Below, piece by piece: positions 23,913 to 32,723 of a stretch of DNA of 64,000 bases. This stretch comes from Mycobacterium sp. Root135 (GTDB lineage Bacteria; Actinomycetota; Actinomycetes; Mycobacteriales; Mycobacteriaceae), in NCBI RefSeq assembly GCF_001426545.1, contig NZ_LMEZ01000008.1:290889-354888 (forward strand). Reading direction: 5' to 3'. A program made the translations under genes and the position numbers. The notes beneath the pieces were generated by a model. The model was not told the origin of the DNA. It saw only the letters and a program-made list of their open reading frames with translations, and searched no databases. Position 1 is the first letter of the stretch, and each line of letters opens with the position of its first letter.

Positions 23913-25394
23913 CTAGTTCGGGTGCCAGGCCCGCGTTCGCGCGATGACCTCTTCGCGCACCGCCGACCGCCTCGCCTTGCCCGCCTCGTCGCGCAGCGGC
24001 CGGTCGACGAACTCGACCGTGCGCGGCACCTTGTGGCCAGCCAGGCGTTCGTGGAGAAACGCGAGCACTGCGGCCTCATCGAGCGGTGACGCCGCTTCCA
24101 CCAGCGCGTAGGGCACCTGGCCCAAATCGTCGTCCGGGACGCCGACGACCAAGCAGGACAAGATCTCCGGATGTTCGGCGAGTGCCGACTCGACCTCGGC
24201 CGGGTACACGTTGCGTCCGCCCACGGTGAACATGTCGACGCGCCGGTCGGAGAGGAAGAAGAAGCGTTCATCCCCGTCGTCCTCGTAGTGGCCGAGGTCG
24301 CCGAGGGACTCCCAGCCGTCGCGGCTCTTCGCGGTGGAGCCGACGTAGCGGTAGGTGGGCCGACTGCCGGGGGCCGGGCGCATGTAGATCTCGCCGACCA
24401 CGCCGGGTGGGCACTCGACACCGTCGTCGTCGAGCACCGTCATCTCACCGGCCACGACAACGCCCACCGAGCCAGGATGTCTCAGCCACTGCGTTCCGGT
24501 GATAAACGTCAGCGCCTGAAGTTCGGTGCCGCCGTACAACTCCCACACCACCTCGGGCTCGAGGATGTCGATCCACGCCCGCTTGACCACCGGCGGGCAC
24601 GGGGCGGCCAGGTGCCAGAATCGGCGAACCGACGACAGATCGTAGGCGTCGGGATCGGCCCGGTAGACGGGAAGCAGGCGCTGCATGACGGTCGGCACGG
24701 TGGCCAGGTAGGTTACGCGGTGCTCGGCGATGAGGCGCAGGAACTCGTGCGGGTCGAAGCGCGGCATCACCACCAGGTGGTGACCCATCAGCAATCCTGC
24801 TGTGGCCGTGGTGAATCCGGTGTTGTGATGCAACGGCACCGACAGCAGGTTGACGTCGCCGTCGGCCATGCCCAGCGGCAATCCGATCGCTGCGGGAAGG
24901 CGACTGTCCCCGCCCGCCTCGATGAGTTTGGGCCGTCCGGTGCTGCCACCGGAGGTCATCGACTTCCACACCGGTGATACCGCTTCGGGCAGCGGGGCGT
25001 CGGAGAGGGCGGCGTCGGGCACGAAGTCGGCGGGCAGGCTCGGCACGACGCCGCGCGGATCGGCGCGGCCGACGACCAGTGCGCGCGGAACCAGGTCGAG
25101 GATTCCGGTGAACTCGGCGTCGGGCAGTCGCGCCGACAAGGGCTGTGGAACGGCGCCCAGCTTCCAGCACGCCACCACCGACTGCATCCACGCAATCGAG
25201 TTGGGCATCGCGATCGACACGTAATCGCCTGTCGTGACGCCACGTTCGGCGTACGCACGGGCGAGTCGGTTGGTCGACGCGTCGAGTTCCGCGCGGGTCA
25301 GCATTCGTCCGTCACAGGTGACCGCCGGCGCGTCGGGTTCGGCGGCGGCCAGCGCCGAGACCTGAGTGCTGATCGGTTCGACACCGGTGACCAC
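23913..25394 (-). CDS. AMP-dependent acyl-CoA ligase (FadD family)
   Basis: A 493-aa adenylate-forming ligase. The P-loop reads TSGGSTGRPKLIEAGGD near residue 145, a GGS variant common in ligases related to bile-acid or sterol-acid CoA ligases; YGGTE, LGDLGHYEDD, the FTVGGRNVYPAEVE hinge and a C-terminal AGKARR lysine follow. The GTG start at 25394 lies one base after the php stop, so the two genes are co-transcribed. No counterpart stands beside php in M. tuberculosis as I recall. It may activate the acid released by the php-family lactonase; that is inference. Confidence 0.85.
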   Translation of the reverse strand: MVTGVEPISTQVSALAAAEPDAPAVTCDGRMLTRAELDASTNRLARAYAERGVTTGDYVSIAMPNSIAWMQSVVACWKLGAVPQPLSARLPDAEFTGILDLVPRALVVGRADPRGVVPSLPADFVPDAALSDAPLPEAVSPVWKSMTSGGSTGRPKLIEAGGDSRLPAAIGLPLGMADGDVNLLSVPLHHNTGFTTATAGLLMGHHLVVMPRFDPHEFLRLIAEHRVTYLATVPTVMQRLLPVYRADPDAYDLSSVRRFWHLAAPCPPVVKRAWIDILEPEVVWELYGGTELQALTFITGTQWLRHPGSVGVVVAGEMTVLDDDGVECPPGVVGEIYMRPAPGSRPTYRYVGSTAKSRDGWESLGDLGHYEDDGDERFFFLSDRRVDMFTVGGRNVYPAEVESALAEHPEILSCLVVGVPDDDLGQVPYALVEAASPLDEAAVLAFLHERLAGHKVPRTVEFVDRPLRDEAGKARRSAVREEVIARTRAWHPN

Positions 25395-25395
25395 G

Positions 25396-26373
25396 TCAGT
25401 ACCCGCCCCGGGTGGAGAAGATGGTCCGCGGGTTGTCCACCAGCATGGTGGTCAGCTGCTCCTCGGTGACGCCCCGCTGTCGCAGGGCGGGGAGCACGTC
25501 GTCGTGGATGTGCAGGTAGTGCCAATTCGGCAGCGCCACTGGAAGAGTGGCCTCGGGAAGCGCGTCGAAATAGCAAGAGGCGTCGTGCGACAACACCATT
25601 CGGTCGGCGTGGCCGCGCTCGCACATCGTCGCCACCGTGTTCACCCGATCCTCGAAACCCAGGATCGCGTCGACTCCGAATCGGTCCATGCCGAGAAACG
25701 ACCCTTCGGCGATCAGCTCCTCGAGGTAGGCGATGTCGGTGGTGTCCCCGCTGTGGCCGATGACGACGCGGCTGAGGTCGACGCCTTCCTCGGCGAAGAT
25801 CCTCTGCTGCTCGAGGCCGCGCCCGGTCGCCGCGTGGGTATGCGTGGAAATCGGGACGCCGGTCTGCCGGTGCGCCTGCGCAACGGCCCGCAACACCCGT
25901 TCCACCCCCGGTGTGACCCCCGGTTCGTCGGTGGCGCACTTCAGGATTGCGGCCTTGACGCCGGTGTCGGCGATGCCGTGTTCGATGTCGCGGACGAACA
26001 TCTCAACCATCGGTTCCGGCCCGCCGAGCGGTGCGCCTGGGCCGCGGTAGTGGAGGTACATCGGGACGTCGTTGTAGGTGTACAGACCGGTGGCGACGAC
26101 GATGGTCAGCTCGGTGGCCGCGGCGATGCGCGCGATCCGGGGGATGTAGCGGCCGAGCCCGACCACCGTCAGGTCGACGATGGCGTCGACGCCGCGGGAC
26201 TTGAGATCGTTGAGCCGGACGATGGCGTCGGCCTCCCGTTTGGCCCCGTCACCCCAGCCCTCGGGATAGTTCTCCATGATCTCGGTCGTCATGATGAACA
26301 CGTGCTCGTGCATGAGCGTGACACCGAGGTCGGCGACGTCGACGGCTCCGCGCGCGGTGTTGAGGAACGGCAC
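25396..26373 (-). CDS. php: Phosphotriesterase-family lactonase/hydrolase
   Basis: A 325-aa amidohydrolase-superfamily protein of the phosphotriesterase type. The binuclear metal ligands are visible: His-x-His in VTLMHEHVFI, the carboxylated lysine in AAILKCATDEPG, histidines in PISTHTHAATG and VVIGHSGDTTD, and aspartate in VLSHDASC. Size and motifs match mycobacterial Php (Rv0230c), whose relatives are mostly lactonases with weak paraoxonase activity. The GTG start directly follows the aftD stop (TGAGTG), and the fadD start is one base beyond its own stop, making a tightly packed run. Confidence 0.9.
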   Translation of the reverse strand: MPFLNTARGAVDVADLGVTLMHEHVFIMTTEIMENYPEGWGDGAKREADAIVRLNDLKSRGVDAIVDLTVVGLGRYIPRIARIAAATELTIVVATGLYTYNDVPMYLHYRGPGAPLGGPEPMVEMFVRDIEHGIADTGVKAAILKCATDEPGVTPGVERVLRAVAQAHRQTGVPISTHTHAATGRGLEQQRIFAEEGVDLSRVVIGHSGDTTDIAYLEELIAEGSFLGMDRFGVDAILGFEDRVNTVATMCERGHADRMVLSHDASCYFDALPEATLPVALPNWHYLHIHDDVLPALRQRGVTEEQLTTMLVDNPRTIFSTRGGY

Positions 26374-29300
26374 TCAGTCGATGTTAGGGACGTTCTCGCG
26401 CCGCGACGGTGAAATGGGAACCACCGACGCCGCCAGCGCGGCCAGCGAGATCAGCGCGAGCAGTTGCACACCCCACGCGTGGCCGATGTAGCCGTCCACC
26501 GAGCGCCACGGGTATCTGCTGAGCACCCCGCCCGCGAGCGTCAGTCCGCCCGCGGCGAGGCCGAGTGTCAGCCGGTCGGAGCGTGCCGGTCGGGCGCGAA
26601 GCAGATACCGCAACCCGATCGCGGCGCCGAGGACCACCAGCCCGACGAACCCGGACACCAGGAAGCCCACGGCGAGTACCGCCGCGCCCGCGCCGAGTGG
26701 ACCCAGCTGCCACGGGCTGGCCGCCTCGTCCGGCTCGCGGACGCGGCGGACGGGCAGGAACGCGAGGAGCAGCAGCAGGGGTAGTAGCGCCAGCCCTCCG
26801 ACGAGACCGACTCGGTACGTCGTGTTGGACGAGAAGTCCAGTGTCACGGGACCCGACGTGCCCGCGGGCAGCACCCAGCCCTGCTGCCACCCGTTGACTG
26901 TGACCGGCGTCAGTGCGGTGCCGTCCGTCGTCCGCGCCGTCCAGCCGCGGTTGACGCTCTCGGGCACCACCAGGATTCGCTGGCGGTCGGACGCGCCGAC
27001 GTCGACCTGCCGATGGTCGGCCTGCCACTGCGTCGTCGTCGCGGGAATCATTGGGGCAGTGGGCAGGTCGGCGGCCAACGGCCCGGCCAGCTGCACCCCG
27101 TCGGCGACGAACGCCGGGCCGGGGCTGATCACCAACTCCTGCTCCCCGGCCGGGACCGAGAGGGTGGTCGTGCCGCAGGGTTTGGCGGCGACGGGTTCGC
27201 CGTCGAGTAGGTCGCCGACGGTGGTGGTCACCGACGTTTGGACGAACTGCCCGGCGATGCCGATGATCGGACCCTTGCCGCACGGCATCACGATGGGACG
27301 GGCGCGGTTGCGGACCGGGTCGGGCGCCGCGATGGGCGCGCCACGACCGTCGAGTGCGGTGACCTCGGCGAGCCCCGGCGGCTTCACCTGGTCGAAACCG
27401 AGTGCGGTGCGGTCGATTACGTCGCTCCAGTCGAGGATCGAGATCTTCACGGTGTCGGTGGCGAACGGGGTGAGTCGGATGGTCTGGGGTCCGTCCGGCC
27501 CGAGCGCCCGGACCTGCGGACCGTTGCCCAGGTCGACCGCGACGATCGTCGGGTGGGCAGGCAACTCCGACGGGCTCGGGGTCAGCCGCAACGCCGCCAC
27601 CTCCGTCGGCCGCGGCAACTTCAGGGTCAGGTTGGCCGCCGTCCGCTGCTGGACGATGTTCTGCGGGGCGGTCCACGACGTCCGCGGGTCACCGTCGCCC
27701 GCCGCGTACGACGATCCGAGCACGTCGATCACGTCGGCGTCCCCGAGGGTGCGCGCGGTGCCGGGTTGGGCGATCAGGTCGGCCAGGTTGGGACCTTGGC
27801 GCGCGCGGACCCACACCGTCGGGGTGACCGTCGTCGCCGCAGGCACCGACAGGGTGCGGCTCAGGTTGACCGGTTCCTCGGGGGACAGCGCCATGGTCGC
27901 CGCGCATCGCACGCCGTCCGGTCCGTCGGCGCATCCGGGGCGGCCGAGCAGTTCGGATCCCAGATCCCACTGTGCGACAGCCGAACCCGGGGGCGGTGTC
28001 GGCACGTCGACGGTGTGCCGCAGGCTGACGGGCTGGGCAAAACCCGACGCGTCGTACTGGGTGACGGTGAAGTCGGTGATGCCGAACTGGACGCCTGCCG
28101 AACCGTCGTCGGTCGCCACCGCGGTGAACCGCACCCACGGCGTCTCGCCGATCGGGAGCGGTGCCGAGAGCGCCTTGCCCGCCTGGTCGAAGCGCAGGGT
28201 GCTGGTGCCGGTCGCGGTCGAGATCTCGATGCGTCGCACCTGCGCGCCGACGGCGGTCGCGCTGGGGGTGATGCTGACGGCCGCGTTGGTGATGGGGTGG
28301 TCGAAGTCGACCTGAAGCCATTGCCCAACAGCGGATTGCAGTGAGTTCGACACCCAGCTGGTGGCGGGGTCACCGTCGACGGCCGCAGCTGCGCCCGCGG
28401 CCGGGGCTACGTTGGGCAGCGCGGTGGAGTCCGCCGCCGAGCTCGACACCGTGATTTTGCCGCCAGGCCAGCGGCCGTAGACGATGCCGGCGCCGCCCGC
28501 GGGATAGTCCATCACGCGGTTGAAGGTGTTCCGCGAATCCCCTTGCGCGCGAACGGCCGACGAATGGTCGTCGACCCGGCCGTAGTCCGTCTCGCGGGCC
28601 ACCGGACTGTCGGTGACGGTGACGACGGGCGCAGGCAGCCCGGCCGCCGTGGCATCGGAGGTCAGCAGCATCGGCCCCAGCGGCGGCTGGCCAAGCAGCC
28701 TGCGCCGTTCGTCGATGCGCAGCAGCGCCTCAGGGCCGCCGTCCACCCGGGCCATCGCGTCGACGTCGGTGAGGTAGGGGCGCAACGGTTTGCCGCCGTC
28801 GACGCGGTAGATCTCCACCGGCGGATACGTCGGCCGCAGCCCGCTGTCGGTGACGAAACCCTTCAACGTGCCGGGGCCGACCGGTTCGCCGAACTGCGCC
28901 ACCTTGGTGAGCCCGGGAGATCCGTCGACGACGCGGTGCACCAACAGCGGGCGAGCCGACCGTGACGACTCGGGGTCGAGGTCGTTGCGTACCACCAGAT
29001 ACGAGATGCCTTGGCGGACAAGGGTGTCGGCGAGACCGACCGACGGCCTGCCTGCGGCGAACAACCGCTGAACCGAATCCAATGCGCGGATGGTCTCCGG
29101 CGGGGTCAGCGGAATGGAGTCCCGCACCCCCCACGGACTGTTGCCGAGCACCTGCAGTGGCTCGTCGTGGCTGTTGCCCCATGTCTGCGTGGCGAATGGC
29201 GCGCCGGGAACCACCAGCACCCGACCGGGGTCGGGTGAATTGTGTTCGTCGAGCCAGTCCGCGGCGTCGTGCCAGTACTGGGGGATCGCGGTGAAGGTGC

Positions 29301-30639
29301 CAGGCGGGGTCAACCGCCCGGTCCACGCCAGCGACGTGGCGACCGTCAGGGCGACCAGGACGACGGCGCCGACGGCGACCCGCTTGTCGCGTTCGGGATG
29401 GGCCAGCGCCTGCAGCCATTCGCGGCGCGGCGCACTGCCGGGAAGCGGGATGCGGCCCAGGAGGTGCGCGACACCCAACACCAGGGGCAGCCGGATCAGC
29501 GGCTCCAGCTTGTGCACGTTGCGCAGCGGGGTGCCGTCGGCGTCCAGGAACGTCTGCACGTAGTGAGCGAACGGGCTGCCAAGCCCGCCCGAATAGGCGA
29601 CCGCCAGCAGCGTGACGCCGACCAGAAGGATCGAGATCAGCCGGCCCCTGGCCGGCATCGACCGCAGGGCAAGGCCGGCCAGCCCGGCCGCCGCGACCAA
29701 CGTCGTCGCCAGCACGGCGACCGACCCCGTCACCAGTGACGCCCCCGCGGTCGCGTTCGGTGCGACGAACGGTGTCCAGCTGTACGTGCCCCGCAGCACC
29801 TCCACCAGCGACAGCCATTGCGTCGTCACGCCGGAGGATTCGATGAAGTCGAGGAACGGTGGGCTGATCCGGCCCAGCATGAGCAGCGCGACCACCCACC
29901 ACGTCACGGCAAGCACCCCGGACAACGCCCACCAGCCGGTGAACCGCCACCACAGCCGATTCGGACGATGCGCCGCCCACCAGATCAGCGCCGCCAAGCA
30001 CGCCGTCAGGGTCGCCACCGCGTTGACCGCGCCCATCAGCGCAACGGCCAAGGCCGACCGCGCCGCCAGCACGCGCACGCTGTGCTGGCCCGATGTCGCC
30101 GGCAGCCCGGCTCCGTGGCCCGATGTCGCCGGCAGCCCGGCTCCGGAGCCCCGCATTGCGAGCACCACCGGCAACAGCACCCACGGCGCCAACATCATCG
30201 GCAGCGTCTCCGAGGAGATCGCGCCGAGCGTCGTCAGCACCCGGGGGGACAGTGCAAACGCCAACGCGGCGATCACCCGTGAGCTGCGACTGCCGATGCC
30301 GAGGGTCTCGGCCAGCCGGATGACGCCCCAGAACCCCGCCGCCAGCAGCAGCGCCCACCACAGCCGCTGAATCACCCAGCCGGGCAGCCCGAGAACGTCA
30401 CCGGCGAGGAAGAAGGCGCCGTGCGGAAAGAGGTAGCCGTAGGCCTGATTCTGCGCCTGACCGAACGGGAGATCGCTGTTCCACAGGTCCGCGGCCCTGG
30501 CGAGGAATCGGAGGGGATTGGCCGTCAGGTCGAGCTTGGTGTCGGGGGACGTCCGGCCCGGTGACTGGACGAACACCAGCGCGAGCGAGAGGGCCCCGAC
30601 GAGCCACAGCCAGCGACGGCTCAGCGGTTCGACGGACAG
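26374..30639 (-). CDS. aftD: Arabinofuranosyltransferase AftD
   Basis: A very large GT-C membrane arabinosyltransferase (about 1,420 aa) acting on arabinogalactan and lipoarabinomannan from decaprenyl-phosphoryl-arabinose. The N-terminal half holds many helices with the conserved SPDTKLDLTANPLRFL loop containing the catalytic-type Asp; the C-terminal half is extracytoplasmic with carbohydrate-binding-like domains, then final helices. The start is uncertain: between the upstream in-frame TAG (30664-30666) and a GTG at 30576 there is no ATG, GTG or TTG, yet the first helix (SRRWLWLVGALSLALVF), conserved in Rv0236c, lies there. I place it at a CTG (30639); 30576 is the first standard start and would cut this helix. 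It carries a 30-base tandem duplication. Confidence 0.85.
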   Translation of the reverse strand: MSVEPLSRRWLWLVGALSLALVFVQSPGRTSPDTKLDLTANPLRFLARAADLWNSDLPFGQAQNQAYGYLFPHGAFFLAGDVLGLPGWVIQRLWWALLLAAGFWGVIRLAETLGIGSRSSRVIAALAFALSPRVLTTLGAISSETLPMMLAPWVLLPVVLAMRGSGAGLPATSGHGAGLPATSGQHSVRVLAARSALAVALMGAVNAVATLTACLAALIWWAAHRPNRLWWRFTGWWALSGVLAVTWWVVALLMLGRISPPFLDFIESSGVTTQWLSLVEVLRGTYSWTPFVAPNATAGASLVTGSVAVLATTLVAAAGLAGLALRSMPARGRLISILLVGVTLLAVAYSGGLGSPFAHYVQTFLDADGTPLRNVHKLEPLIRLPLVLGVAHLLGRIPLPGSAPRREWLQALAHPERDKRVAVGAVVLVALTVATSLAWTGRLTPPGTFTAIPQYWHDAADWLDEHNSPDPGRVLVVPGAPFATQTWGNSHDEPLQVLGNSPWGVRDSIPLTPPETIRALDSVQRLFAAGRPSVGLADTLVRQGISYLVVRNDLDPESSRSARPLLVHRVVDGSPGLTKVAQFGEPVGPGTLKGFVTDSGLRPTYPPVEIYRVDGGKPLRPYLTDVDAMARVDGGPEALLRIDERRRLLGQPPLGPMLLTSDATAAGLPAPVVTVTDSPVARETDYGRVDDHSSAVRAQGDSRNTFNRVMDYPAGGAGIVYGRWPGGKITVSSSAADSTALPNVAPAAGAAAAVDGDPATSWVSNSLQSAVGQWLQVDFDHPITNAAVSITPSATAVGAQVRRIEISTATGTSTLRFDQAGKALSAPLPIGETPWVRFTAVATDDGSAGVQFGITDFTVTQYDASGFAQPVSLRHTVDVPTPPPGSAVAQWDLGSELLGRPGCADGPDGVRCAATMALSPEEPVNLSRTLSVPAATTVTPTVWVRARQGPNLADLIAQPGTARTLGDADVIDVLGSSYAAGDGDPRTSWTAPQNIVQQRTAANLTLKLPRPTEVAALRLTPSPSELPAHPTIVAVDLGNGPQVRALGPDGPQTIRLTPFATDTVKISILDWSDVIDRTALGFDQVKPPGLAEVTALDGRGAPIAAPDPVRNRARPIVMPCGKGPIIGIAGQFVQTSVTTTVGDLLDGEPVAAKPCGTTTLSVPAGEQELVISPGPAFVADGVQLAGPLAADLPTAPMIPATTTQWQADHRQVDVGASDRQRILVVPESVNRGWTARTTDGTALTPVTVNGWQQGWVLPAGTSGPVTLDFSSNTTYRVGLVGGLALLPLLLLLAFLPVRRVREPDEAASPWQLGPLGAGAAVLAVGFLVSGFVGLVVLGAAIGLRYLLRARPARSDRLTLGLAAGGLTLAGGVLSRYPWRSVDGYIGHAWGVQLLALISLAALAASVVPISPSRRENVPNID
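30086..30145. repeat. 30-bp perfect tandem duplication within aftD
   Basis: Two identical 30-base units (30086-30115 and 30116-30145) encode repeated GAGLPATSG(H/Q) units in a loop between helices of AftD. The frame is kept. It looks like a recent in-frame slippage or duplication event. Confidence 0.85.
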
Positions 30640-30663
30640 GGGAGTGGGTGAGGCGGGCAGGAA

Positions 30664-30837
30664 CTAAGTCCGGTCGCCGTACTCGACCCTGTTGAGCACG
30701 GAGGACCCCGGGTCGCCCGCCTGCAGCGGCGGCTTGGTGTCCTGCTGAACCATCAGCGTCACCCCGAAGATGGCTGCCGCACCAAGCAACAGCCCAACGA
30801 CGATGCTGGCAGCAGCTGGCAACAGGAACCGATCCAC
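30664..30837 (-). CDS. Small membrane protein (Rv0236A-like)
   Basis: A 57-aa protein with one membrane helix (LLPAAASIVVGLLLGAAAIF) and a short tail ending NRVEYGDRT. The GTG at 30837 gives the same length as M. tuberculosis Rv0236A, also encoded just before aftD; longer versions read into the divergent gene's region. The conserved partnership suggests a role with AftD in the membrane, but none is shown by the sequence. It is the first gene of the run Rv0236A-aftD-php-fadD. Its stop is in frame with aftD. Confidence 0.85.
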   Translation of the reverse strand: MDRFLLPAAASIVVGLLLGAAAIFGVTLMVQQDTKPPLQAGDPGSSVLNRVEYGDRT

Positions 30838-30870
30838 CCGGCCAAGGTAGCACTCGGTCACACTCGGGAG

Positions 30871-31182
30871 ATGTCCGAGCCGTTCTGGAGAAGCGATTCC
30901 TGCGTCGTCACCGTCGGCTACGCGGTCGGCGGTGCGCTGGAGTTCCACGGCGACGATCGACGGGCCTTCTGCACCCCGGGCCACGCCTACGAGTACGTCG
31001 TGACGGTGCCGCCCGCCCAGTTCGAGGCGCTGCGGCGCGCACTCGACGTCGACGACGGGGCCGACGTGCTCGCCGAGGTGCGGGCCCGGGCCGACGACGT
31101 CATGGCCGAGGGCGAGAGCAGCTGGCTCCGACGACGCGGCGTCGAGTGCCTGGTGAACGTGTGGAGCGGCCCGCCGGACTAG
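30871..31182 (+). CDS. Hypothetical protein
   Basis: A 103-aa soluble protein, not recognised. It is acidic, with two beta-type segments near the N-terminus (CVVTVGYAVGGALEFHG and YEYVVTVPPAQFEALR) and a C-terminal charged helix before LVNVWSGPPD; three cysteines are present (in SDSCV, AFCTP and VECLV). It is divergent from the Rv0236A-aftD run (33 bases) and convergent with the kinase-like gene, whose stop lies three bases beyond its own. GC pattern and codon choice look like its neighbours. Confidence 0.65.
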   Translation: MSEPFWRSDSCVVTVGYAVGGALEFHGDDRRAFCTPGHAYEYVVTVPPAQFEALRRALDVDDGADVLAEVRARADDVMAEGESSWLRRRGVECLVNVWSGPPD

Positions 31183-31185
31183 ACG

Positions 31186-32688
31186 TCAGTAGAGGATGAC
31201 GACCGCGCCGCGGCCGCCGCGGCAGGTGATCCACGGGTCGGCACCCTCTGCCGAACAGGTGACGAAGAAGTCGTCGCCAACGCACGCGGCGCCCTCCGCG
31301 CAGGGGATCGCCCCGGCGGCGACGACGGAGCGCGGCTCGCGGCTGGGGTCGGCGGCGTCCCAGTAGGCCTTCAGAACGCTTCCGACGAAGGAGCAGGTGG
31401 CGGCGGGACTGCCGCGCACACCCTGGCTGGCCCACCCGGCCTGACCGGTGATCTGGAAACCGCCCTCGCAGTCCTCGCCGGTGGGGTCGGCACCCCGAAT
31501 CTCGGCTGGCCTTGGCCGGCCGCCTACGCCGGTGATCGGGGCGTCGTCCGGAGTGGACGGCGCCGCGACGCTCGACGACGGCGCGGCAGCATCCGGTCCG
31601 GTCTTGTCGTCGCCCCCGCCGCGGACGACGAGCACCACGAGCACGACGACGAGGGCGAGGAGCGCTGCGACTCCGGTGAAGGCCCAGATCCGGCCGTGCC
31701 CCGAGGCCGGCGGCTCGTCGAACTCCCGCTCGTCGAACGCGGGCTCCTCGAACCTGCGCTCGTCGAACATCGGCTCTTGCGGGTACGACGGGTCGGCCAG
31801 CTGACTGGCGGCCATCGTGGGCGCGAATTCGGGATCGACCTCGGGGCCCACGTCGGCCAAGGGGTCGGGTTCCTCGGCCGACCACGCGGCGACGAAGACC
31901 TCGGGCAGGCCGGACCCGGTCGACGGGTTGGCCAGGTGTTCGGTCGGGGCGTGGGCTGCGGGGTCGACGATCGGCTGGGCTTGGGTGGCCGCGGTGGCGG
32001 CGTCGCGCAGCGCGGCCGCGAAGTCCAGGCACGCGTCGAATCGCTGCCGTGGGTCTGCTGCCATCGCCCGCAGCAACGCGGGATCGTAGGCGGCCAGATC
32101 CTGCCGGGTCTCTCCCAGCGGGCGGCCGTTCGGCGGTGTACCGCTCAGCAGGTGGTAGGCCGTGGCGGCGAGGCCGTACTGGTCGGTTCTGGCGTCGTCG
32201 TCGCCCCGGGGAACGCCGAAGTCGGTCAGCAGCGCCCGTCGGCGTGGCTCGTTGGTCAGCAGGATGCTGGCCGCCGTGACGTCGCCGTGGGCCAACCGGC
32301 GGGCGTGCGCGTGGTCGAGCGCGTCGGCGATCGAGGTGACGATGTCGAGGACCTGATCGGCGGGCATGCCGGTGTCGTACCGGTCGCGCACCAACGCGCC
32401 GGCGTTGGTGCCGTCCACGAAGTCCGTCGACAGCCACAGCAGTCCCTGGAACTCGCCGTGCTCGTGGATGCCGACGACGTGTGGGTGCCACAGCGTCGCA
32501 GCCATGTCGGCGCGGCGGTGGAATAGGGCCCGAAATTGAGGGTCGGCGGACACGGAGGCGGGCAGCACCCGAAGTGCGTCCTGGCGGAGCCGCGGATGCG
32601 CGGTCAGGTACACCGTGCCGCTGGCGCCCTCGCCGAGTTGGCGAACCACGGTGTACCCCGCGAACACGTCCCCGGATCGCAGCGGCAT
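31186..32688 (-). CDS. Membrane serine/threonine pseudokinase
   Basis: A 500-aa protein built like a mycobacterial Pkn kinase: kinase-like domain (residues about 10-230), acidic linker with FDERRF/FDEREF repeats (309-328), one helix (335-356) and an extracellular part with six cysteines. The P-loop GEGASGTVY and Asp156-Phe-Gly are kept, but the VAIK lysine is Arg40, the helix-C glutamate is Arg59, HRD is His134-Gly-Asp136, the catalytic-loop lysine is Thr138 and the metal-binding Asn is Ser141. Catalysis is therefore very unlikely; ATP binding or signalling by conformation is possible. It is divergent from lpqI by 35 bases, which hints at a cell-wall sensing role. Confidence 0.85.
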   Translation of the reverse strand: MPLRSGDVFAGYTVVRQLGEGASGTVYLTAHPRLRQDALRVLPASVSADPQFRALFHRRADMAATLWHPHVVGIHEHGEFQGLLWLSTDFVDGTNAGALVRDRYDTGMPADQVLDIVTSIADALDHAHARRLAHGDVTAASILLTNEPRRRALLTDFGVPRGDDDARTDQYGLAATAYHLLSGTPPNGRPLGETRQDLAAYDPALLRAMAADPRQRFDACLDFAAALRDAATAATQAQPIVDPAAHAPTEHLANPSTGSGLPEVFVAAWSAEEPDPLADVGPEVDPEFAPTMAASQLADPSYPQEPMFDERRFEEPAFDEREFDEPPASGHGRIWAFTGVAALLALVVVLVVLVVRGGGDDKTGPDAAAPSSSVAAPSTPDDAPITGVGGRPRPAEIRGADPTGEDCEGGFQITGQAGWASQGVRGSPAATCSFVGSVLKAYWDAADPSREPRSVVAAGAIPCAEGAACVGDDFFVTCSAEGADPWITCRGGRGAVVILY

Positions 32689-32723
32689 GCCCCGGAGATT
32701 ACCCAGCCGCTACGATTCGCCCC

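Noticed and set aside
30398..30853. A 151-codon frame over the aftD start region
   Set aside because: It is a frame-shifted shadow of Rv0236A and aftD without family similarity.
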